Under the pieces are notes generated by a model. That model saw nothing but the letters and a program-made list of their open reading frames with translations. It made no database searches and was not told the origin of the DNA. From Helianthus annuus (lineage: Eukaryota; Streptophyta; Magnoliopsida; Asterales; Asteraceae), in NCBI RefSeq assembly GCF_002127325.2, contig NC_035434.2, positions 75,467,262-75,531,261 of the forward strand: a stretch of 64,000 nt of DNA, given 5' to 3'. This document shows, piece by piece, positions 32,048 through 41,890 of this stretch. Position 1 is the first letter of the stretch. Each line of letters opens with the position of its first letter. A program made the translations under genes and the position numbers.

Positions 32048-32574
32048 GTGAGTTCACACTCCTACTAAGGCATGGGATTCCCGGGTTGTGGGAATGGGTT
32101 AAAGGTTTCAATTGACTTAGAACGTACAAATGCTTTCCTAGACTATCACCTACCATGATCCTCGGATGTCAGGATGGTTCCGTAGGTTAGGATAACACCT
32201 ACGTGGTCATATGCCAAACACTGCCTCGGATGTCAGGCACGCACGTAAAACCTACGTGTACGCATTACTTCTATCCTCGGTACAAAGGATACGTACGTGA
32301 AATCCACGTACACCCCCGCGTCTCCTATCCTCGGTTATGAAGGATACGTACGTAAAACCTACGTACACCCCATACGCGCTACTGTTCTCGGATGAAGAAC
32401 AGGGATGATACGAGTAGATGATACGAATAGTCTAGTGGTCACATAACATGGGAAGCCCCCACCTGTATAACTTACTATTGGCCCAGTAGAGCCACCCGTT
32501 ACGTACTGTTACGCACTTACTTACTGTGAACTCGCTCAACTAGTTTGTTGATCATTCTGTTACATGCCTTGCAG
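32048..32574 (+). other. Candidate intron in Gypsy-C LTR (527 nt)
   Basis: Donor CCAAG|GTGAGTTCAC at 32048; acceptor ACATGCCTTGCAG|ATCG ending 32574. The 3' LTR copy is 39025-39551. The donor block and acceptor context closely match the Outer LTR candidate. Confidence 0.5.
32155..32410 (+). repeat. Hairpin-bearing ~50-bp repeats in Gypsy-C LTR
   Basis: Four to five degenerate units, each with CCTCGG flanked by complementary arms (TATCCT...AGGATA) and then a GTACGT...ACGTAC stem. They lie inside the candidate intron. The 3' LTR copy is at 39132-39387. Confidence 0.65.
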
Positions 32575-32869
32575 ATCGTTAGGTACTTGGAGCTTGCACT
32601 GGAGAAGCGGGTCGTTGTGGACAAGGATCGTGGTTTCTACGTTGAACTATTATGACATTTAAAACTATTAACTATTGTTGGATTATTTACTATGCTTCCG
32701 CTACACTTTGAAACTATGGTTATGTTTTGAACACCTATCGTATTGGATGGATGGTTTACATTTATTTTACTTAATATTAATTACATGTTCAATATGATTG
32801 GTGGCTTGATCCTGGTCAGTCACGCTCCCAAGCGGTGATACTCCGCAGGTGGATTTTGGGGGTGTGACA

Positions 32870-33192
32870 GATTGGTATCAGAGCCATTGGTTATAGAGAA
32901 CTTGGTTTTAATATGGGGAAAATGTTTTTATTAAAACCAGACTATAACCAGAACAGTGCTCTCAACGATCCACAACGACGCTTCGCTCCACGTGCAAGAC
33001 TCGACATCCTAGGTAATAAGGTTTATGTTTGTTACCTGCTTGCTAGAACTGCATAGAACTTTGCTCGTAGTATGCTTACATTACTTTGCTCACTACTTGT
33101 TATTGCTTGAGAACACTTACGTGCTTACACTCTTCTGTCATCGCACTATTCGCGAACTTTTCTCACTTATGTTGCCTTTGATGTGAAGATCA
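32870..33192 (+). other. Gypsy-C PBS and leader
   Basis: PBS TGGTATCAGAGCCATTGG at 32873-32890 matches plant initiator-Met tRNA. The remaining ~300 nt to the gag ATG at 33193 has no gene. Confidence 0.8.
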
Positions 33193-34365
33193 ATGGCCGC
33201 ACGAATTAACATGACACAAGCCCAGTTGACGGCTCTCATTAACGAACGAATTGCTGCGGCACTGGCAGCCATACAAGCAGGAGGTCAACACGTTCAGTCA
33301 CCTGCTTGCACCTTCAAAAATCTCAAGGATTGTCAACCTAGTACCTTCAGTGGAACTGAGGGGGTTGAAGGTCTCCTTCATTGGTTCGAGAGACTCGAAA
33401 CTGACTTCGAGGTGCATGATTGCCCTGAGTCACGTAGGGTAAAGTTTGCTACTAGAACACTCGAAGGTGCTGCATTAACCTGGTGGAAAGCACAGGTTCA
33501 GATGTTAGGGCTGGCAGCTGCTAATGCCACCCCCTGGAACGAGTTCAAGGACTTAATTAAGGAAGAGTTTTGCAGTCGAGAGGACATCCACAAACTTGAG
33601 GTAGAGTTCCTCAACCTTCAGATGGTGGGGTCTGAAATTGAAGTTTATACGAGGAGATCAAACGAGTTAGCCACATTTTGTCCTACTATGGTAGACCCTC
33701 CCACCAAACGCATCGAACTGTATCTCAAGGGTCTGGTGCCCGAAATTCAGAATCATATGACCACAGCTAACCTTGGCACTATCCAGCAAGCCACTCGATT
33801 GGCTCATCGTCTCACAGACCAGGCTGTAGAACAGAACAAACTACCGAAACGAGCCAAGACTGATACTGCATGTGCTTCTAGAGATAACAAACGCAAGTGG
33901 GATGAAAACCTGAGCACGGGATTAATTTTGGTCCAGCCTCTGACGCAGCAGCAAGAGATAGATGACTACCAGAGCCCCAAACAGCAGTTTTCTAGTAGTC
34001 ATGGGCAGAAAAGATATCGAGGAATTCACCCATGGTGCAACAAATGTAATAGACACCACGGTGGCCAGTGCAACAGGGGTCGTTGCCAGCAGTGTCTCAA
34101 GATTGGTCATGAAGCTAAGGATTGTCGAAACTCACATCCTGTAACTCAAGAACAACAACGACCGCCTCAATCTTCACAGAATCAACAGCAACAACAAAGT
34201 TTTAAAGGATGTTTTCAGTGTGATGCTAAAGATCACTACAAGAGGCATTGTCCGCATATGAACCAGGACCAGACTCAGAACCACGACCATGGAAACAGGG
34301 ACGACAATGGTGATAGCGTTGCGGAAAACAGAGGAAACAATGACGCCGGAACCGCGCGTACGTGA
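33193..34365 (+). CDS. gag: Gypsy-C gag (390 aa)
   Basis: ATG at 33193 begins MAARINMTQAQLT. A retrotransposon Gag capsid domain covers about residues 40-215 (CTFKNLKDCQPSTFSGTEG; WWKAQVQMLG; EFCSREDIHKLEVEF). A Gln-rich region follows, with zinc knuckles CQQCLKIGHEAKDC and CFQCDAKDHYKRHC (about residues 297-310 and 337-350) preceded by a Cys/His-rich CNKCNRHHGGQC. The frame stops at 34363-34365, where the protease normally continues in frame in Tekay elements, so a 1-nt frame change there is likely. Gag forms the particle and packages RNA; this copy could still do so. Confidence 0.88.
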   Translation: MAARINMTQAQLTALINERIAAALAAIQAGGQHVQSPACTFKNLKDCQPSTFSGTEGVEGLLHWFERLETDFEVHDCPESRRVKFATRTLEGAALTWWKAQVQMLGLAAANATPWNEFKDLIKEEFCSREDIHKLEVEFLNLQMVGSEIEVYTRRSNELATFCPTMVDPPTKRIELYLKGLVPEIQNHMTTANLGTIQQATRLAHRLTDQAVEQNKLPKRAKTDTACASRDNKRKWDENLSTGLILVQPLTQQQEIDDYQSPKQQFSSSHGQKRYRGIHPWCNKCNRHHGGQCNRGRCQQCLKIGHEAKDCRNSHPVTQEQQRPPQSSQNQQQQQSFKGCFQCDAKDHYKRHCPHMNQDQTQNHDHGNRDDNGDSVAENRGNNDAGTART

Positions 34366-34776
34366 TTGGTCAGGGTGACGCAAGGAACGATCTTATCATA
34401 ATAATGGGTAAGTTTCTTCTTGTCGACTTCTATGTTACTATATTGTCTGATTCGAGTATGAATACCAATTATATGTCTTTGAAAGTTAGTCGAATGTTAA
34501 AACGTACACCAACTCCCTTGAACACCAAACCTGTCGTAGTGTTAGCTTATGGTACAAGCCTAGAGGCCACACATAGTTCAGGGTTGTAATATTATCCTCG
34601 CTGGGTAGACGTTCCCTATCGACTTCATTCCTATAGTTCTGGACAGCACCTACACCTCGCGCACCGTATCGCTTAGCTCCATCCGAATTGGAAGAACTAT
34701 CGACGCAGCTACAAGAACTCTTGGATAAGGGATTTATCCGACCTATCTTTCGCCTTGGGGAGCTCCAGTACTATTC
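34362..34776 (+). pseudogene. Gypsy-C remnant of protease and start of RT
   Basis: A short frame from 34362 matches the Outer protease start, but the catalytic triad reads DSS rather than DSG, and the frame stops at 34587-34589. The C-terminal half of protease and the linker (several hundred bases in other copies) are absent. Sequence resumes near 34660 with the RT lead-in ([11 protein letters not shown]...GFIRP), which shifts frame near 34750 before the main RT frame. No working protease can be made. Confidence 0.8.
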
Positions 34777-37461
34777 GTGAAAAAGAAGGATGGCGCTTTC
34801 AGAATGTGCATTGATTATCGCGAACTGAACAAGGTCACGGTGAAGAACCGCTATCCTCTTCCTCACATTGACGACTTATTCGACCAGTTGCAAGGGTCGA
34901 GTTACTACTCTAAGATTGATCTAAGGTCAGGTTACCATCAGCTGAGAGTCCGGGATGAGGACGTCTCCAAGACAGCATTCAGAACTCGCTACGGCCATTA
35001 CGAGTTTCTGGACATGCCATTCGGGCTTACGAACGCGCCTGCAGTCTTCATGGATCTTATGAACAGGGTGTGCAAACCTTATCTTGACAAGTTTGTCATT
35101 GTCTTCATCGACGACATTCTGATCTACTCCAAGAGTCAGGAGGAGCACGAGCAGCACTTACGCCTTATCTTGGAACTTCTTCGAAAAGAACAACTGTACG
35201 CAAAGTTTTCTAAATGCGACTTCTGGCTTCGTGAAGTCCACTTCTTAGGCCATGTGGTGAACAGGGATGGGATTCATTTTGATCCATCCAAGGTGGATTC
35301 GATCAAGAACTGGCCAGCACCGCGTACACCAACAGAAATACGTCAATTCATGGGTTTGGCGGGGTATTACAGGCGGTTCATCAAAGACTTCTCCAAGATC
35401 GCACAGTCGCTTACTATGTTGACACAGAAAGGTGTTACCTATCGTTGGGGTAATACACAAGAAACGGCTTTTCAGTACCTGAAGGACAGACTATGCAGCG
35501 CACCTATCCTCTCACTGCCCGAGGGCACGGATGACTTCGTGGTTTATTGTGACGCATCGATACAGGGGCTTGGTTGTGTATTGATGCAGCGGGATAAAGT
35601 TATTGCCTACGCCTCTCGTCAACTCAAGGTTCATGAACGGAACTACACGACGCACGATTTAGAGCTGGGAGCTGTTGTTTTCGCGTTTAAGATATGGCGA
35701 CACTACCTGTACGGTACCAGGTGCACAATTTACACCGATCACAGGAGTCTCGAGCATATTCTTAAGCAAAATGATTTGAATATGCGTCAACGGAGATGGG
35801 TTGAACTACTGAACGACTACGAATGCGCTATCAAGTATCATCCAGGCAAGGTCAATGTTGTGGCCGACGCCCTCAGTCGAAAGGACACCCTACCTAAGCG
35901 CGTGCGAGCGCTACAGCTTACTATTCAGTCCAGTCTTCCTGCACAGATACGAGCTGCTCAGATAGAAGCATTGAAACCCGAAAACGTCAAGGCTGAAGCT
36001 TTACGCGGCTCAAAGCAACGTATGGAACAAAAGGAAGACGGCGCCTACTATGTAACGGGGCGTATTTGGGTCCCACTCCATGGCGATTTACGAGAACTTG
36101 TGATGGATGAAGCACACAAGTCTCGCTACTCGGTACATCCAGGGTCGGGTAAAATGTACCACGATCTCAAAACTACATATTGGTGGCCTGGTATGAAGGC
36201 CCACATCGCCACCTATGTTGGCAAGTGCTTGACCTGTGCGAGAGTCAAGGTTGAATATCAGAAACCCGCAGGTCTACTGCAACAACCTAAGATACCTCAA
36301 TGGAAATGGGAAGAAATTTCCATGGATCTTGTTACAGGTTTACCTAGATCTCAGCGTGGGAATGATACAATATGGGTCATAGTTGATCGACTCACCAAGT
36401 CTGCACACTTCCTGCCGATTAAGGAAACGGACAAGTTCTCCACTCTCGCAGACGTCTATCTTAAAGAAGTTGTTTCGAGGCACGGAGTGCCCACCTCTAT
36501 TATTTCGGATCGCGATGCACGATTCACGTCAGAGCTATGGCAAGCAATGCATAAATCTTTCGGCTCACGATTAGACATGAGCACAGCATATCATCCTCAG
36601 ACGGATGGGCAGTCTGAGCGAACGATTCAAACACTTGAAGACATGCTTAGGGCATGCGTTATCGATTTCGGCAACGGCTGGGAAAAGCACCTCCCATTGG
36701 TGGAGTTTTCGTACAATAACAGTTACCACATCTGCATCCAAGCCGCTCCATTCGAGGCATTGTACGGACGTAAGTGCCGGTCACCTCTCTGTTGGGCAGA
36801 GGTGGGGGATAGTCAGATTACAGAACCAGAAATGGTAGTCGACGCTACGGAAAAGATTGCACAGATACGACAACGCATGGCGGCAGCACGCGACCGTCAG
36901 AAAGCCTACGTGGACAAGCGTAGAAAGCCTTTGGAATTTCAGGTCGGGGACCGGGTATTATTGAAAGTCTCACCCTGGAAGGGTGTGGTTCGTTTTGGTA
37001 AACGAGGCAAACTCAATCCACGGTAGGTTGGACCGTTCGAAATCACTGAAAGAATAGGCCAAGTAGCCTACAGACTAAACCTACCAGCTGAACTCGGTGC
37101 AGTTCACAACGTATTCCACGTGTCGAATCTGAAGAAGTGCCTGTCAGATGAGACCCTCATAATTCCTTTTAAGGAACTCACTATCGACGAGCGGTTGCAG
37201 TTCGTCGAGGAACCAATTGAAATCACGGACCGGGATGTTAAGGTCCTCAAACACAAGAGAATCCCTCTTGTTCGAGTTCGTTGGAACTCCCAACGTGGCC
37301 CAGAGTACACCTGGGAACGCGAAGACCAAATGAAAGAAAAGTACCCCCAGTTATTCGAAACCAATGCAACCACTACTGAGGCTGAAGCTACTACTACTGA
37401 ATTTCGGGACGAAATTCCAAATCAACGGGGGGATGATGTGACACCCCAGGAAAACCAGTGA
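34777..37461 (+). pseudogene. pol: Gypsy-C pol: RT-RNase H-integrase, amber stop, chromodomain tail
   Basis: The long frame 34777-37026 starts at [10 protein letters not shown] and holds RT (FIDD at 35104-35115), RNase H ([17 protein letters not shown]), and zinc-finger integrase ([39 protein letters not shown]). A TAG at 37024-37026 stands where a Tyr codon precedes the integrase GPF motif in Gypsy-B. Reading continues in phase through GPF and a chromodomain-like tail (EDQMKEKYPQLF) to TGA at 37459-37461, about 25 nt inside the LTR. The Outer element has TAG at the same codon. The frame has no own start codon next to gag or protease. Confidence 0.88.
37400..37436 (+). promoter_or_regulatory. 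Gypsy-C pre-PPT palindrome and functional PPT
   Basis: The palindrome AATTTCGGGACGAAATT (37400-37416) is followed by ACGGGGGGATGA (37425-37436) directly before the 3' LTR. A second, older-looking copy (palindrome 37501-37519 and AAGTTGGGGATAA) lies inside the LTR. Confidence 0.8.
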
Positions 37462-39846
37462 ACGATGTAACTTACCTAGCTTCCTCAGTGAGTGCGTACC
37501 AAATTTCGGGACGAAATTTCTTTTAAGTTGGGGATAATGTGACAACTCAAATTTCCAAGATTTCTATTTCGTATTTATTGCACGATCATGTATTGATTGC
37601 CATGAAATTATATATGTTTTGATTGTTTGATTGTGTATAGTTGTTGGTTATTTGTGAAACTTGTCAAATGTGTAAACTTGGTGGTGGAACTATGAAACAG
37701 TTATGAGATGGTGTGCATTTGTAAATTATAATACTTAGGGATGTAGATGGTAATTAGTGAAATCCTAAATACTTAACCCTAATCTCATTTCTCTAATCAT
37801 TTGCACACAAAACTAAATCACGTACTTGCAACTCTCTAATCCCTTAGCAATCATCATCACCCTCATCATTGGCAAGATAATCATCACACTTGATTCCTAT
37901 TTCTCTAGAATCATCCAAGGTAATTGTGTTATCTTTTGTTATTAATCGTTTGATTTTTAGCAATGCTTGATTCTTGTAATGCGTGTAAACCCTAGTCTTC
38001 ACATGATGCTCTGTGTTTTTGATTGATGATTGGTTGTTGTGTTATGAAGATTATAAGTCAGATAATCAATTGATTGATGATTGTGATGTGTGAGATGTAG
38101 ACATAGAGGTCATTGCTTTGATCTGTATACTGCAAACGTATGAATTTAGGGTTTCATGTTCGTATGTTAGCAAAACGTAACTGTTCTGATCACATTGATT
38201 CTGTGCAAATTGAAGTTCACGCATGTAACTGTCTGAGTTTAATGTTATACAACATGTCTGAGTTTAATTGGTGAACACATGGACCGAACTTATTTGAAGA
38301 ATATAATGATCCGAGTATAATGTATTGTAAATGGACCGAGTTTAATAAGTTGTTCTTGGTCCGAGCTTAATAAGTTGTAAATGGTCCGAGTTTAGTGTTT
38401 TATCTTTGGGCCGAGTTTGTAATTTTGTAAATGGTCCGAGTTTAAGGATTGGATCATGTCCGAGTTTAAGGATTGGATCCCTTGTCCGAGTATAATTGGA
38501 TCTCTTGTCCGATTTTATTATGTTAAGTAATTGGTCCGAGTTTAATTGAAATGGTTATGGTCCGACTTTAATGAGTTTGATGGTCCGAGTTTAATGGTTA
38601 TGGTCCGAGTATATGGAGGCCTATTGGACCGAGCTTATCAAGCTCAATTGGTCCGAGTTTATGAAGGTCTATTGGACCGAGTTTATTATTATATGTTGGG
38701 CCCGAGTTTAATGAATGTATCAAGGGTCCGAGCTTGTGTGTGTAACATGATAGTCTGAGTTTATTGTATGATTACATGTACTATCTGAGTTTTGAACAGG
38801 GGAGAACCCCCCCATACTTGTCTGAGTTTTTGTGAGATGCATGATCCTGTATATGTTCATATGAATTACGTGAAGTGTATGAATGGGTTAACTGTTACGT
38901 GATACATGATTGATACATGATATTGCGTATCATTGCGAACATGAACTGATTTGTTATGCGTGCATACAATAGGACTTGATTAATTACCTGTGAGTGCATA
39001 ACCTAGCATACCGAGCAAACCAAGGTGAGTTCACACTCCTACTAAGGCATGGGATTCCCGGGTTGTGGGAATGGGTTAAAGGTTTCAATTGACTTAGAAC
39101 GTACAAATGCTTTCCTAGACTATCACCTACCATGATCCTCGGATGTCAGGATGGTTCCGTAGGTTAGGATAACACCTACGTGGTCATATGCCAAACACTG
39201 CCTCGGATGTCAGGCACGCACGTAAAACCTACGTGTACGCATTACTTCTATCCTCGGTACAAAGGATACGTACGTGAAATCCACGTACACCCCCGCGTCT
39301 CCTATCCTCGGTTATGAAGGATACGTACGTAAAACCTACGTACACCCCATACGCGCTACTGTTCTCGGATGAAGAACAGGGATGATACGAGTAGATGATA
39401 CGAATAGTCTAGTGGTCACATAACATGGGAAGCCCCCACCTGTATAACTTACTATTGGCCCAGTAGAGCCACCCGTTACGTACTGTTACGCACTTACTTA
39501 CTGTGAACTCGCTCAACTAGTTTGTTGATCATTCTGTTACATGCCTTGCAGATCGTTAGGTACTTGGAGCTTGCACTGGAGAAGCGGGTCGTTGTGGACA
39601 AGGATCGTGGTTTCTACGTTGAACTATTATGACATTTAAAACTATTAACTATTGTTGGATTATTTACTATGCTTCCGCTACACTTTGAAACTATGGTTAT
39701 GTTTTGAACACCTATCGTATTGGATGGATGGTTTACATTTATTTTACTTAATATTAATTACATGTTCAATATGATTGGTGGCTTGATCCTGGTCAGTCAC
39801 GCTCCCAAGCGGTGATACTCCGCAGGTGGATTTTGGGGGTGTGACA
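37437..39846 (+). repeat. Gypsy-C 3' LTR (2,410 bp)
   Basis: Same length and contents as the 5' LTR, shifted by 6,977 bp: TCCGAG array 38257-38837, candidate intron 39025-39551, hairpin repeats 39132-39387. It is followed by the second ATGTC target copy. Confidence 0.95.
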
Positions 39847-41306
39847 ATGTCGAAGCTCCCAAGTTGCATTGGTGTGAGGTCGATAGGGAAAAGATTGTTA
39901 TCGAGATTCAACTGGCAATTTCGAAGAACCGAGTCGAGGACAACAGGTTCACCACTAGCTACTTCTACTGTCAAGGGCTTTCCTAGTTTTGTTCTACTCA
40001 TCGCAAGCAAAGGCTCAAATGCTAAGGACACAAAACTCTTATCGGCACCCGAATCAAATAGAACAGAAGCAGGATGGTTGTTAACAAGGAACGTACCGTT
40101 CACCACTTCGTTATCCGCACGCGCCTCATTTGCATTCAGATTAAAAGCTCTACCACGAGCTGGTGCCTGATTTGCATTTGCCAACCTCGGGCAATTGTTC
40201 CTATAGTGGGTCAGATCCCCACAGTTGAAACATGAACCAGGCGGAAAGTGAGGTCGTGCAGGATTCTGGGCTGGGTTTTGTACTGCTGGATTTTGAGCTG
40301 CCTGATTCTGATTAGGAGCAAAGCGGCAAGTGTTTGCAAGATGACCAGACTTGCCACAATTCGTGCAGATACGGCATTGCATCTGTGGCTGGTGGTGGCT
40401 GTTACATCTGTTGCACAGAGGTGCATTTCCCGCATACTGCCTCTTGGCAGCAGGTTGTGCAGCCTGATTCTGTGCTGCCTGATTGGTAGCAGCCTGGTTA
40501 GTCTGAGCAGTGACCGCGAAATTCTTAGAAGCCTTACGCTTCCTAGATTTCTTTGAAGACTCAGCAGCCTTCTTGCCCTTACTCTCCTTGGCGCTATCAG
40601 ACTGTTTCTGCTTCTTGTCACCTTTCCTGTGGAGTTTACCCTTCTTGATTTGGGATTCAGTAAGGGTAGCAACTAGCTCAATGGCCTGTCGGACGGTAGT
40701 AGGGTGACTGCCAGTTACAATATCCTGAACAGGATCTGGCAAACCGTCTATGTACCTCTCAATAGCCTTATCCAAAGGCGTGACCATAGTCGGACAGAGC
40801 AAGCTTAACTCCTCATATCTGTTAGTGTAAGCCCGGTGTTCACCACTGACTTGCTTCAGATCATTGAACTCATCTTCGAGTGCCCTCTGCTCATGTCGAG
40901 GACAAAATTCTCTCATCATGAGAGTCTTGAGTTCCTCCCAAGTCTGACCCAAAGCAACATCAGCACCTCTATCTCTCATTACCCCATTCCACCAGGTAAG
41001 AGCCCTCTTCTGGAATACACTCGAAGCAAACTCGACCTTACGGTTGTTCGGACACTGAACATGGCAAAACGTGCTCTCAAGACTCTCAAACCACTGGAGA
41101 AGCCCAATTGCTCCTTCAGTACCACTAAACTTGAGCGGTTTAGCCGAGTTAAACTGTTTAAAGTTGCACAGAGCAGGTGCATTAACATTGTTATTGGTGG
41201 CTTGGTTTATTTGAGTTATGAGACCGGGTAGCATAGCAGCCATCTGCTGTGCTATAATAGCTGCCAGTTCGGCATCAGGTTGGGGAACGTTACGTTGAGG
41301 AGGCAT
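39847..41306 (-). pseudogene. gag-pol: Gypsy-B gag and N-terminal protease, cut by Gypsy-C
   Basis: On the minus strand the likely start is the ATG at 41306 (MPPQRNVPQ); an upstream in-frame ATG (41378) adds a hydrophobic, leader-like stretch typical of untranslated sequence. The Gag capsid domain (FKQFNSAKPLKFSGTEG; WWNGVMRDRG; EFCPRHEQRALEDEF) is followed by a Lys-rich basic segment and Ala/Gln/Asn-rich linker, zinc knuckles CTNCGKSGHLANTC and CFNCGDLTHYRNNC, then protease with the catalytic DSG (VLFDSGADKSFVS). The frame is open up to the Gypsy-C target site, after which it continues at 30459. Apart from the insertion no lesion is visible in this half. Confidence 0.9.
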
Positions 41307-41890
41307 TCTAAAAGAGGAAACATGAGAGAAAACAAGTGAGATGATGTGATGAAAATGAGATAACAATAAAATTGACAAAAAGCAAGGAAGGTGGTCATTT
41401 GTTTGTTACCACAAAGCAAACAAACAACACACAGTGACAAATCAAAGTAAATGAGTCATAATAATGTATCGCGAAGACATGCTCGCCTATAAGTGAACAC
41501 TCACCCCAAGAGTTCCCAGGTAAGAGTGACTGGTCCGATACTGCGGATTTGTACGAACACTCTAGCCTTAGACAGAAAACTCAGGGTACAGGCATTCACT
41601 CTTCCAGTTTGCACGTGTTCACATTATTTAGACCCAAAACTTTGACGAGATTTTGAAAAATTGGAAGGCACGAGGCCAAAAGAAATCATCTAAGGATAGA
41701 TGATTCATCCCAAAATCATTTTGGAAATTGTGTTCAAGTTTTGGAAATCACCTAAGGATAGGTGACGGGTATTGTTTTAAAATCTAAACACAAGTAAACT
41801 TGTGTTAGGGTCCTAGAAAGTTATAGTCTAGGTCAAAGCATTGCTAATAACCTAATTCCCTATAACCATTGGCTCTGATACCAACTCTTC
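41307..41890 (-). other. Gypsy-B leader and primer-binding site
   Basis: Between gag and the 5' LTR. PBS at 41866-41883 (TGGTATCAGAGCCAATGG on the minus strand, 7 nt from the LTR) matches initiator-Met tRNA. The remaining ~560 nt contain no recognisable gene. Confidence 0.8.

Larger units (their letters stand above)
30460..32869 (+). repeat. Gypsy-C 5' LTR (2,410 bp)
   Basis: Starts TGTGACACCC, ends GGGGGTGTGACA. Inside: a pre-PPT palindrome and purine tract at 30524-30560 followed by a second TGTGACA at 30561, the ~24-copy TCCGAGTTTA array (31280-31860), a candidate intron (32048-32574) and hairpin-bearing repeats (32155-32410). No gene; a 70-codon frame at 31569 is produced by the array. 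Confidence 0.95.
30460..39846 (+). mobile_element. Gypsy-C: recent but defective Ty3/gypsy element (plus strand, 9.4 kb)
   Basis: Two 2,410-bp LTRs (30460-32869 and 37437-39846) differ at only about four positions by eye (~0.2 %). ATGTC target copies flank the element. Internal order: PBS, leader, gag (33193-34365), a remnant protease, RT-RNase H-integrase (34777-37026), chromodomain tail (to 37461), PPT. It is the youngest insertion in the window, yet protease is largely deleted and the frame is broken several times, so it was probably mobilised by proteins from another copy. Confidence 0.95.
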
